50,076 nt of DNA from Clostridiaceae bacterium (GTDB lineage: Bacteria; Bacillota; Clostridia; DSM-8532). This document shows, one piece after another, positions 1 to 7,545 of the stretch. The stretch is from NCBI GenBank assembly GCA_012839205.1, contig DUNT01000068.1:1-50076 (forward strand), read 5' to 3'. A program made the position numbers and the translations under genes. The notes under the pieces were generated by a model, which was given only the letters and a program-made list of their open reading frames with translations, was not told where the DNA came from and made no database searches. Numbering within the stretch: the stretch's first letter is position 1; each line of letters opens with the position of its first letter.

Positions 1-6
1 CTTTAT

Positions 7-106
7 GTCATCCTGAGCGTCAGCGAAGGATCTTAAACGTCAACGCCAAAGATTCTTCATTACGCTTCGCTCCATTCAGAATGACACGAGGGGCCCAGAA
101 TGACAT
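7..106. repeat. Dispersed inverted-repeat element (REP/MITE-like), copy A
   Basis: The left arm begins GTCATCCTGA (7-16) and the right arm ends TCAGAATGAC (76-85). Between them are an AGCGAAGGATCTT segment and an AAGATTCTTC segment that are complementary. A further AGAATGACA lies at 97-106. Related units occur at 5350-5428 and 5437-5520. No transposase is present, so this looks like a small non-autonomous palindromic repeat upstream of leuD. Confidence 0.7.
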
Positions 107-198
107 CTTTGTTCACATTATTCTTAAACTATGAATTTGTATTAGAATGCTAGAGCTTGAAAGAGATACCCACATCAATTAGAAATGAGGAGGATGTT

Positions 199-681
199 AT
201 GAAAGCAAAAGGTAAAGTTTTCAGATATCAGGATAATGTTGACACCGATGTCATAATCCCTGCCAGACATCTGAATACCAGTGATCCCAAGGAATTGGCA
301 AGCCATTGTATGGAGGATATCGACAAGGATTTTATAAAGAATGTTAAGGATGGAGATATAATCGTAGCAGGCAAAAATTTTGGCTGCGGCTCGTCCAGGG
401 AGCATGCTCCCATAGCTATCAAGGCTTCAGGCATTTCATGTGTAATAGCTTCTTCTTTCGCCCGGATTTTCTTCAGAAATTCCATTAATATCGGTCTTCC
501 TATAATGGAATGTGAAGAAGCCGTTAAGGGAACAGAGCAAGGGGATGAGCTTGAAGTGGATTTTGATACGGGCACAATCCGGAATCTTACGAAGGGTATT
601 ACATTCAGTACACAACCGTTCCCGGAATTCATGCAGAAAATAATAGAGGCTGAGGGACTGGTTAATTATATCAAGAAATAG
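199..681 (+). CDS. leuD: 3-isopropylmalate dehydratase small subunit
   Basis: This is the small swivel-domain subunit of isopropylmalate isomerase. With LeuC it converts 2-isopropylmalate to 3-isopropylmalate in cytoplasmic leucine synthesis. The 160-residue product is normal for the family. It has the early NVDTD segment (13-17) and the [11 protein letters not shown] loop (61-71) that contacts substrate. The start at 199 is chosen because GAGGAGGA (187-194) sits just upstream. An in-frame ATG at 157 lacks a ribosome binding site and would add a non-conserved leader. leuB follows after about 50 bases, so the genes are probably cotranscribed. The partner leuC is not in the window and is presumably upstream of the repeat at 7-106. 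Confidence 0.95.
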   Translation: MKAKGKVFRYQDNVDTDVIIPARHLNTSDPKELASHCMEDIDKDFIKNVKDGDIIVAGKNFGCGSSREHAPIAIKASGISCVIASSFARIFFRNSINIGLPIMECEEAVKGTEQGDELEVDFDTGTIRNLTKGITFSTQPFPEFMQKIIEAEGLVNYIKK

Positions 682-732
682 ATACTAAAAGTTAAATTCA
701 GCCCCTTAAATCTCTACAACAAGGAGGCATTT

Positions 733-1812
733 ATGAGTTATAAAATAGCCGTTATTCCCGGCGATGGAATCGGACCTGAGATTATCAGCCAGGGACTTAA
801 AGTTTTGGATAAAGTAGGCCAAATGTATGGGCATACATTTGAATATAACACTCTTCTGGCAGGCGGATGTGCTATTGATGCCACGGGAGAACCTCTCCCA
901 AATGAAACCATCCAAGTGTGCAAGAAAAGCGATGCTGTGATTCTTGGAGCGGTTGGAGGGCCTAAATGGGACACTCTTCCCGGGAATATGCGGCCTGAAC
1001 AAGCGCTTTTAGGACTTAGAGGCCAGTTGGGATTATTCGCCAATCTCAGACCTGCAGTGATATATAAGGAATTAATAGACGCTTGTCCCTTAAAACCTGA
1101 AATTGTAGGTGACAGTATTGATATCATGGTTGTCCGTGAGCTTACCGGAGGAATTTACTTTGGTGAAAGAGGCCGCCGCCTGGGGATAAAGGGGCAGGAA
1201 GCCTATGATACCGAAGCCTACAGCGTGGGAGAGGTAGAAAGAATAGCAAAAATTGCTTTTGAAATAGCAAGAAAGCGAAATAAGAGGGTTACAAGCATAG
1301 ATAAGGCTAATATTCTTGAAAGCTCAAGATTATGGCGTGAAGTAGTAACTGATATTTCCAGTAATTATCCCGATGTAACACTGGATCATCTATATGTAGA
1401 TAATGCTGCCATGCAGCTAATCAGAGCTCCCCGCCAATTTGATGTTATTGTTACCAGTAATATGTTTGGCGATATATTGTCCGATGAGGCCAGCATGATT
1501 ACCGGTTCTATCGGGATGCTGCCTTCAGCAAGCCTGGGAGAAAACAGCTTTGGCTTATATGAGCCTATACACGGCTCAGCTCCTGATATAGCCGGCCAGG
1601 ATAAGGCAAACCCCATAGCCACAGTTTTATCTATTGCTATGTTTCTAAGATACACTTTAAATCTCGAAAGAGAAGCTCAAACTGTTGAGAATGCTGTTAA
1701 CAGAGTACTTGAAGAGGGTTACAGAACAGGGGATATCATGAGTCCCGGAAAAACACTTGTAGGTACAAATAAAATGGGAGAGCTTATAACAGAAAAATTA
1801 AGTAAAATATAA
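733..1812 (+). CDS. leuB: 3-isopropylmalate dehydrogenase
   Basis: This enzyme oxidises and decarboxylates 3-isopropylmalate to 2-oxoisocaproate with NAD+, the third leucine-specific step. The 359-residue length is typical. GDGIGPE is at 10-16. The middle carries [12 protein letters not shown], the catalytic-lysine segment DKANILESS, the metal-binding [12 protein letters not shown] and the cofactor segment HGSAPDIAG. These residues mark LeuB rather than isocitrate or tartrate dehydrogenase. AAGGAGG at 721-727 supports the start. It lies between leuD and ilvD on the same strand with short gaps, which fits one branched-chain amino acid operon. Confidence 0.97.
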   Translation: MSYKIAVIPGDGIGPEIISQGLKVLDKVGQMYGHTFEYNTLLAGGCAIDATGEPLPNETIQVCKKSDAVILGAVGGPKWDTLPGNMRPEQALLGLRGQLGLFANLRPAVIYKELIDACPLKPEIVGDSIDIMVVRELTGGIYFGERGRRLGIKGQEAYDTEAYSVGEVERIAKIAFEIARKRNKRVTSIDKANILESSRLWREVVTDISSNYPDVTLDHLYVDNAAMQLIRAPRQFDVIVTSNMFGDILSDEASMITGSIGMLPSASLGENSFGLYEPIHGSAPDIAGQDKANPIATVLSIAMFLRYTLNLEREAQTVENAVNRVLEEGYRTGDIMSPGKTLVGTNKMGELITEKLSKI

Positions 1813-1841
1813 AACCTATATAAATGAAAGGAGTGAAAAAA

Positions 1842-3503
1842 ATGCGCAGCAATTCAGTAAAGATGGGCCTGGAGAGAGCCCCCCACAGATCATTGTTTAA
1901 AGCTTTGGGTTTAACCGATGAGGAAATGAAACGTCCGTTAATTGGTATTGTTAATGCCAAGAGCGAGGTTGTCCCGGGACATATGCACCTTGATAAGGTG
2001 GCAGAGGCTGTAAAAGCTGGTGTCCGCATGGCTGGAGGAACACCAATGGAGTTTCCGTCTATTGGAGTCTGTGATGGTATAGCAATGGGGCATATAGGGA
2101 TGCATTATTCATTGCCTTCCAGAGAGCTCATTGCCGACAGTCTGGAATCCATGGCTCTGGCGCAGGGCTTTGACGGATTAGTGCTCATTCCTAATTGCGA
2201 TAAAATTGTTCCCGGAATGTTAATGGGGGCAGCACGATTGAATATACCCACCATTGTTATAAGTGGTGGTCCAATGCTGGCCGGAAGAACAAACGGGAAG
2301 GGTGTAAGTCTTACCAATATGTTCGAGGCTGTAGGGGCGGTACAGGCGGGCAAAATGAGCGAGGAAGAGCTTAACTGTCTGGAAAACAGTGCATGTGCAA
2401 GTTGCGGCTCTTGTTCGGGGATGTTTACTGCTAACAGCATGAACTGCTTGACTGAAGCAATCGGCATGGCTCTGCCGGGCAACGGTACTGTTCCCGCAGT
2501 TTATTCGGAGCGTCTGCGTCTTGGGAAATTGTCCGGAATGAAGATTATGGAGCTTGTTGAAAAGGATATCAAGCCCAGAGACATAATTACTTCTGATGCT
2601 CTTCACAATGCTCTTACGGTTGATATGGCCTTAGGCTGCAGCACCAACAGTATGCTGCATCTTCCGGCAATAGCCTATGAAGCAGGTGTTCATTTTGATT
2701 TGGATATGGCAAACAATATAAGCAAAAAAACACCTAATCTATGCAAGCTGGCTCCTGCAGGAAACCACTTTGTAGAGGATTTATATCATGCCGGCGGAAT
2801 AAGTGCCGTAATGAAGGAATTGTCTAAAAAAGGTCTAATAAATGAAACCTGCTTGACGGTTACAGGCATGACGATGGGTGAAAACATAACAAATGCTGTT
2901 AATAGCAATCCTGATGTCATAAGACCTGTTGATAATCCTTACTCAGAAACAGGCGGAATCGCGGTACTCAGAGGTAATCTTGCCCCTGACGGAAGTGTGG
3001 TAAAAAGAAGCGCCGTAGATGAAAAAATGCTGGTTCATGAAGGTCCAGCCAGAGTATTTGACTCAGAGGATGATGTAATTAAAGCTATTTTAGGCGGCGA
3101 AATAAATAAGGGTGAAGTTGTTGTTATCCGGTATGAAGGACCAAAAGGCGGGCCGGGTATGCGGGAAATGCTTATGCCTACTTCAGTGCTTGTTGGAATG
3201 GGCCTGGATGCAGATGTAGCACTTATTACAGATGGACGGTTCAGCGGAGCAACCAGAGGCGCCTGCATCGGACATGTATCACCTGAAGCCGCTGATGGTG
3301 GCCCCATCGCCCTTGTCAAAGATGGCGATATTATATCTATAAATATGAAGGAATGCAGTCTTAATCTCAAAGTTTCCGATGAAGAACTTGAGAATAGAAG
3401 AAAGAGCTGGGTTTGCCCATCACCCAAGATAAAGACAGGGTATCTGGCACGTTATTCAAAATTTGTCACATCAGCCAGCGAGGGTGCTGTAATGAAGGTA
3501 TAG
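1842..3503 (+). CDS. ilvD: Dihydroxy-acid dehydratase
   Basis: IlvD dehydrates 2,3-dihydroxy-isovalerate and 2,3-dihydroxy-3-methylvalerate to the 2-oxo acids used for valine, leucine and isoleucine. The 553-residue product has the Fe-S and metal residues expected of the IlvD/EDD family: GVCDG (C77), PNCDK (C119) and GSCSGM (C191). The start at 1842 is preferred because AAAGGAGTG lies 7-15 bases before it. The in-frame ATG at 1824 lies upstream of that ribosome binding site. The family also contains sugar-acid dehydratases such as Edd, but the leuB and ilvB neighbours point to amino acid synthesis. This matters because the sugar-acid island further along has no dehydratase of its own. Confidence 0.96.
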   Translation: MRSNSVKMGLERAPHRSLFKALGLTDEEMKRPLIGIVNAKSEVVPGHMHLDKVAEAVKAGVRMAGGTPMEFPSIGVCDGIAMGHIGMHYSLPSRELIADSLESMALAQGFDGLVLIPNCDKIVPGMLMGAARLNIPTIVISGGPMLAGRTNGKGVSLTNMFEAVGAVQAGKMSEEELNCLENSACASCGSCSGMFTANSMNCLTEAIGMALPGNGTVPAVYSERLRLGKLSGMKIMELVEKDIKPRDIITSDALHNALTVDMALGCSTNSMLHLPAIAYEAGVHFDLDMANNISKKTPNLCKLAPAGNHFVEDLYHAGGISAVMKELSKKGLINETCLTVTGMTMGENITNAVNSNPDVIRPVDNPYSETGGIAVLRGNLAPDGSVVKRSAVDEKMLVHEGPARVFDSEDDVIKAILGGEINKGEVVVIRYEGPKGGPGMREMLMPTSVLVGMGLDADVALITDGRFSGATRGACIGHVSPEAADGGPIALVKDGDIISINMKECSLNLKVSDEELENRRKSWVCPSPKIKTGYLARYSKFVTSASEGAVMKV

Positions 3504-3515
3504 GAGGATAAAACC

Positions 3516-5198
3516 GTGAAACTGAACGGAGCTGAAATTTTAGTCGAATGTCTGCTTGAACAGGGTGTGGATACCATATTTGGATTTCCCGGGGGAGCAG
3601 TATTAAGTATATATGATGCACTATATAAATATCAGAATAAAATCCGCCATATATTAACCTCCCATGAACAAGGAGCTTCCCATGCAGCAGACGGCTATGC
3701 CAGAGCTTCGGGCAAAGTTGGCGTTTGCCTTGCTACTTCGGGTCCGGGAGCTACTAATCTGGTTACTGGTATCGCTACTGCTTATATGGACTCAATACCC
3801 ATGGTAGCTATAACAGGAAATGTGGCATTGAACCTTCTGGGTAAAGATAGCTTTCAAGAGGTGGATATCACGGGTATAACCATGCCTATTACGAAGCATA
3901 ACTTTATCGTAAAAGATGTTAATGATTTGGCAGATATTGTGAGACGAGCTTTTAAGATAGCCAAAGAGGGCAGGCCCGGCCCGGTTCTCATAGATATTCC
4001 AAAGGATATCACTGTCCAAAAGGCTGAATATGTAAAAAAAGTAGCTGAGGTAATTAGAAGGTCTGTCAAGCATATAAATGATGTTGCTGTTAAAGAGGCA
4101 ATAAACCTTTTAAACAACAGCGAAAGACCGTTAATATACGCAGGCGGAGGGGTATCTGCTTCAGATGCCTGTGATGAGCTGTATGAACTGGCAGAAAAAC
4201 TACATAGTCCTGTAACATTAAGTCTTATGGGAAAGGGAGCTTTCCCTGCAACCCACGAGCTTTATACCGGTATGGTAGGAATGCATGGAACTAAAGCATC
4301 AAATATGGCAGTTACCGAATGTGATCTGCTTGTGGCTATAGGGGCTCGTTTTAGCGACCGGGTTGTAAGTAAACTTGAACGTTTTGCGCCCCATGCAAAA
4401 ATTCTGCATATTGATATTGATGCTGCGGAAGTAAACAAAAACATTAAATCTGAATGCCACATTATAGGTGATGTAAGAGAAGTATTAAGCCGCATTAACG
4501 AAGGCATCAAAACCCGTGACAGAAACAAATGGCTTAGTTTCATAAAAGAATTAAAGGAAAAATATCCGCTGGCCAGAGATTCGGAAGTCTTAACTCCGCA
4601 ATATATCCTGGACAAAATATATGAGATTACTAAGGGAGATGCAATTTTAGCAACCGAAGTTGGTCAGCACCAGATATGGACAGCCCAGTATTACAAGTTT
4701 ACAAAGCCTCGTACACTCATAACCTCGGGTGGATTGGGAACGATGGGCTTTGGGCTGGGGGCATCAATAGGCGCGCAAATTGCAAGACCTGATAAGAGGG
4801 TGTTTAACATAGCTGGTGATGGCAGCTTCAGAATGAATTTAAACGAGCTTGCCACAGCTGTTGAATATAACCTGCCTATCATTGTGGTAATTATGAATAA
4901 TCATGCTTTAGGTATGGTGCGGCAATGGCAGAATATGTTTTATGATAAAAGGTTTTCCCAGACAACTCTGGACAGGGCAACTGATTTTGTCAAACTGGCG
5001 GAAGCCTTTGGCGCATGTGGTTTTAATCTGACTAAAAAAGAAGATGCCGAAAGAATTTTAACTGAAGCATTAAGTCTGAATCGCCCTGTTGTTATCAACT
5101 GCGAGATAGACAAAGATCTGAAGGTTTGGCCCATGGTACCTCCTGGAGCCGCATTGGAAGATATTATGGTGGGAGAATCAGATATAATAAATAATTGA
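3516..5198 (+). CDS. ilvB: Acetolactate synthase, catalytic large subunit
   Basis: This thiamine-diphosphate and FAD enzyme condenses pyruvate with pyruvate or 2-oxobutyrate at the first common step of branched-chain amino acid synthesis. The 560 residues have the three expected parts: an N-terminal TPP pyrimidine domain with the activating glutamate in SHEQGASHAADG (E51), a central FAD-binding domain, and a C-terminal TPP domain with the GDGSF...NN motif near residue 430 and NNHALGMV after it. It starts 12 bases after ilvD, with AGGAGG at 3502-3507. The regulatory subunit gene ilvN and also ilvC are absent here. It may be encoded elsewhere. A catabolic AlsS is less likely given the operon. 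Confidence 0.94.
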   Translation: MKLNGAEILVECLLEQGVDTIFGFPGGAVLSIYDALYKYQNKIRHILTSHEQGASHAADGYARASGKVGVCLATSGPGATNLVTGIATAYMDSIPMVAITGNVALNLLGKDSFQEVDITGITMPITKHNFIVKDVNDLADIVRRAFKIAKEGRPGPVLIDIPKDITVQKAEYVKKVAEVIRRSVKHINDVAVKEAINLLNNSERPLIYAGGGVSASDACDELYELAEKLHSPVTLSLMGKGAFPATHELYTGMVGMHGTKASNMAVTECDLLVAIGARFSDRVVSKLERFAPHAKILHIDIDAAEVNKNIKSECHIIGDVREVLSRINEGIKTRDRNKWLSFIKELKEKYPLARDSEVLTPQYILDKIYEITKGDAILATEVGQHQIWTAQYYKFTKPRTLITSGGLGTMGFGLGASIGAQIARPDKRVFNIAGDGSFRMNLNELATAVEYNLPIIVVIMNNHALGMVRQWQNMFYDKRFSQTTLDRATDFVKLAEAFGACGFNLTKKEDAERILTEALSLNRPVVINCEIDKDLKVWPMVPPGAALEDIMVGESDIINN

Positions 5199-5233
5199 TA
5201 GCTTAGCGTACACTTGCTTAGCGACTGTAGCCT

Positions 5234-5315
5234 GCTGCGATTTAGCGCTCCATTTCTAACATCCAGTTTCTAGTCGCGCCCGCTACGCAATCCGTGTTCC
5301 GCTTTAAATCGCAGC
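5234..5315. repeat. Long-spaced inverted repeat in the ilvB-glmM gap
   Basis: GCTGCGATTTA (5234-5244) is matched by its exact complement TAAATCGCAGC (5305-5315). Shorter nested complementary pairs such as GCGACT and AGTCGC lie nearby. It adjoins the repeat units at 5350-5520, so the 355 bases after ilvB look like an accumulation of small palindromic elements. No gene is visible here. Confidence 0.5.
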
Positions 5316-5349
5316 CAGCCACGCCGCTTAATTGCGTTTAAACAAGCTG

Positions 5350-5428
5350 CATCCTGAGCGGAGCACAGCGGAGTCGAAGGTCTTATTATGTCACCGCAAA
5401 AGATTCTTCGCTGACGCTCAGAATGACA
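5350..5428. repeat. Dispersed inverted-repeat element, copy B
   Basis: The left arm CATCCTGAGCG...TCGAAGG faces a right arm containing AAAGATTCTTCGCTGACG and CTCAGAATGACA. The right arm is the complement of the left arm of copy A (7-34). The left arm carries the CGGAGCACAGCGGAGTCGA variant, which is shared with copy C. Confidence 0.7.
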
Positions 5429-5436
5429 GGGAGAGT

Positions 5437-5520
5437 GTCGTCCTGAGCGGAGCACAGCGGAGTCGAAGGATCTTTTCCATGAACTGATAAAGATTCTTTG
5501 CTCTTTTCAAAGTGCAGGAT
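5437..5520. repeat. Dispersed inverted-repeat element, copy C
   Basis: The left arm (5437-5476) is nearly identical to that of copy B, including the CGGAGCACAGCGG stretch. The right arm (5489-5520) begins AAAGATTCTT and then diverges, so this copy is partly decayed. Confidence 0.6.
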
Positions 5521-5553
5521 AAATCGGAATAAACGCACCAATCCAGCAATTTC

Positions 5554-5582
5554 TTGACAAATATTTAAATCAGTCATAACAT
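5554..5582 (+). promoter_or_regulatory. Sigma-A type promoter for glmM
   Basis: A perfect -35 TTGACA (5554-5559), a 17-base spacer and a -10 TAACAT (5577-5582) predict transcription starting near 5590, leaving a leader of about 130 bases before glmM. Confidence 0.75.
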
Positions 5583-5589
5583 ATTAATG

Positions 5590-5698
5590 TTGGGGGAGCC
5601 GCTTTATGCTGCATAATACCATCTTAATAAGGTATGATTTCCGGTGCAGAACCGGTATTCCCCATCATCCGGGCTCTCAGTGGGGAGTCCTTTTTTGT
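5590..5698 (+). promoter_or_regulatory. Candidate attenuator/riboswitch leader of glmM
   Basis: The leader ends in an intrinsic terminator: ATTCCCCA (5657-5664) pairs with TGGGGAGT (5681-5688), followed by CC and six T. Its first transcribed bases, TGGGGGAG (5591-5598), nearly duplicate the terminator 3' arm and can pair with CCCCA (5660-5664). GGGAGCC (5594-5600) can also pair with GGCTCTC (5672-5678) inside the terminator loop. Two small hairpins lie between (ATACC/GGTAT at 5616-5635 and CCGGT/ACCGG at 5641-5655). Such exclusive pairings are typical of a regulated attenuator. I do not recognise a known riboswitch class. Confidence 0.55.
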
Positions 5699-5719
5699 TT
5701 AACTAATGGAGGTTTTAGT

Positions 5720-7069
5720 ATGGGAAGACTATTTGGGACAGACGGTGTCAGAGGTATTGCAAATACAGAATTAACAGGAGAAATGGCATATAATCTGGGC
5801 AGGGCAGGAGCCTATGTCTTGGCAAGTGAAACTTCACATATGCCGCGAATCTTGGTAGGCAAGGATACCCGCAGATCGGGTGATATGCTGGAAAAAGCTT
5901 TAGTTGCAGGAATCTGTTCAGCAGGGGCTGAGGCTGTACTGGCCGGTTTTATCCCGACTCCGGCAATAGCTCATTTAGTACGCCAACATGATTTTGATGC
6001 AGGGGTAATGATTTCGGCTTCACATAATCCCGCAGAATTTAACGGTATTAAATTTTTCAATTCTGAGGGGTATAAGCTGTCAGATGCGCTTGAAGACAGG
6101 ATTGAGGCCATAATTTTAGATAATGCCGAGACAATACCCTGTCCACAAGGACTGGATGTAGGTATAACATCCCAGCTGGTTACGGCTGCAGATGACTATG
6201 CAGAATTTGCCGCAAGCACTATAAAAGGTGATCTAAAGGGATTGAAAATAGCAATGGATTGTGCAAATGGCGCATCATATATTGCATCTCCGGCAGCAGT
6301 AAGAAAACTCGGCGCAGAACTTCTGGTTATTAACAACAATCCTGACGGACTAAATATAAATAAGGATTGCGGCTCAACCCATCTTGATATGTTAAAGAAT
6401 TTCACCCGTGAAAATGGCTGTGATGTTGGAATAGCATTTGATGGCGATGCTGACAGAGTACTTTTTGTGGATGAAAATGGTCAGTTTGTTGATGGAGATA
6501 AGGTAATGGCTATTATTGGACTCTATCTTAAAAAGAATAATCTTCTTAAGAATAATACCATTGTAGCTACAGTTATGAGCAATCTTGGATTTGATATTAT
6601 GGCCAGAGATAACGGGATTAATTTAGTTAAGACAGCTGTCGGAGACCGGTATGTTCTCGAAAAAATGCTTGAGGGAGACTTTATTGTCGGAGGAGAGCAA
6701 TCGGGACATATTATCCTGCGCAGCTTTAATACTACAGGAGACGGTCTTGTAACTGCATTACAAGTATTATCCATAATGAAAGAATCCGGCAAAAAACTTT
6801 CTGAGCTGGCAAGTGTAATGCAAGTATTCCCCCAGGTTCTAAAAAACGCAAAGGTGTGTAACAGTAAAAAATATAGTTATCTGGATGATGATGTTATTGC
6901 CAGGAAATGCAGCGAACTGGAAGAAACATTCCATGGTGAAGGCCGTGTCTTAATAAGACCTTCAGGTACTGAGCCCTTAATCAGAGTAATGATTGAAGGC
7001 AGAGAACAAGAATATATCACAAAAAAGGCAATAGAACTGGTAAATATTATTGAGGAGCGGCTGGCATAG
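5720..7069 (+). CDS. glmM: Phosphoglucosamine mutase
   Basis: GlmM isomerises glucosamine-6-phosphate to glucosamine-1-phosphate for UDP-GlcNAc and peptidoglycan synthesis in the cytoplasm. The 449-residue product has the phosphoserine loop ISASHNP (S101), the Mg-binding DGDADR motif in the middle and the C-terminal phosphate-binding loop RPSGTEPLIRV. The N-terminal RLFGTDGVRG is diagnostic of GlmM against other phosphohexomutases. The start at 5720 is supported by ATGGAGG at 5705-5711. An in-frame ATG at 5606 would translate through the terminator leader and is rejected. It is followed by glmS, the enzyme that makes its substrate. glmM often neighbours cdaA-cdaR, but neither is visible here. 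Confidence 0.96.
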   Translation: MGRLFGTDGVRGIANTELTGEMAYNLGRAGAYVLASETSHMPRILVGKDTRRSGDMLEKALVAGICSAGAEAVLAGFIPTPAIAHLVRQHDFDAGVMISASHNPAEFNGIKFFNSEGYKLSDALEDRIEAIILDNAETIPCPQGLDVGITSQLVTAADDYAEFAASTIKGDLKGLKIAMDCANGASYIASPAAVRKLGAELLVINNNPDGLNINKDCGSTHLDMLKNFTRENGCDVGIAFDGDADRVLFVDENGQFVDGDKVMAIIGLYLKKNNLLKNNTIVATVMSNLGFDIMARDNGINLVKTAVGDRYVLEKMLEGDFIVGGEQSGHIILRSFNTTGDGLVTALQVLSIMKESGKKLSELASVMQVFPQVLKNAKVCNSKKYSYLDDDVIARKCSELEETFHGEGRVLIRPSGTEPLIRVMIEGREQEYITKKAIELVNIIEERLA

Positions 7070-7095
7070 TTATTCGTTAAAACATTTATTATACG

Positions 7096-7130
7096 GGCAG
7101 GGGTTTTGAAACTTCCTGCCTTTTAATTTT
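7096..7130 (+). terminator. Intrinsic terminator after glmM
   Basis: GGCAGG (7096-7101) pairs with CCTGCC (7115-7120), followed by TTTTAATTTTT. It separates glmM from the glmS transcription unit. Confidence 0.8.
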
Positions 7131-7140
7131 TAAACTCATA

Positions 7141-7169
7141 TAGTCAGAATACCCATTTTAGAATATAAT
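7141..7169 (+). promoter_or_regulatory. Promoter for the glmS ribozyme transcript
   Basis: A perfect -10 TATAAT (7164-7169) lies 17 bases after a weak -35 TAGTCA (7141-7146). A start near 7176 places the whole ribozyme in the 5' leader. Confidence 0.55.
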
Positions 7170-7224
7170 AGAAATGAAATGCGAAGTATCTGTCGGAAAG
7201 GAGTGGTATTTCAAAAGACAGAAT

Positions 7225-7372
7225 AAAAAGCGCCAGAACTAAGATTATTCTTAGTTGACGAGGAGAGGGAGGTTATCGAAGCATTCGGCGGAAACCCTCC
7301 GGTGTGCCACCATCGAAAATGCACCAACAAATCCTGTCGGTGACGACAGGGACAGAAAGTGTTAAGTGGCCT
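7225..7372 (+). ncRNA. glmS ribozyme: glmS self-cleaving ribozyme/riboswitch
   Basis: The conserved core is present in order: AGCGCC followed by AGAACT around the cleavage site, GACGAGGA, GGTTATCGAA, CGGCGG, CTCCGG and ACCATCGAAAATGC. A stable P4 hairpin (7333-7350) has a GTGA tetraloop. Cleavage is expected just 5' of G7230. Family knowledge: glucosamine-6-phosphate bound as cofactor triggers self-cleavage, and the mRNA is then degraded, giving product feedback on GlmS. Complementary arms at 7176-7185 and 7374-7383 flank the element. Confidence 0.95.
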
Positions 7373-7545
7373 TTTCGCATTTCTTATAATTCACGCTGTC
7401 AAAAATAAAGTTTAATTCGAAGCTGCTTATAAAAGCGGTTAAATTTGTTGCTGTAATAACACCAACGCCAAATATCAGTTCAGGTATTTGTAATTTGGTT
7501 GCTCTTAATGTTTTTTGCCCTTAAATTATTAAGGAGGATTTATTT

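Noticed and set aside
1842-3503. Reading ilvD as the missing sugar-acid dehydratase of the island
   Set aside because: It lies inside leuD-leuB-ilvD-ilvB, far from the island, so the amino acid role is favoured, although the family overlap is noted.
5590-5698. Known riboswitch classes for the glmM leader (c-di-AMP, FMN, ZTP, fluoride, T-box)
   Set aside because: None of the signature sequences of these classes could be found in the leader by eye.
5606-5719. Upstream in-frame extension of glmM
   Set aside because: It would translate the terminator hairpin and adds residues absent from GlmM. The ribosome binding site fits ATG 5720.
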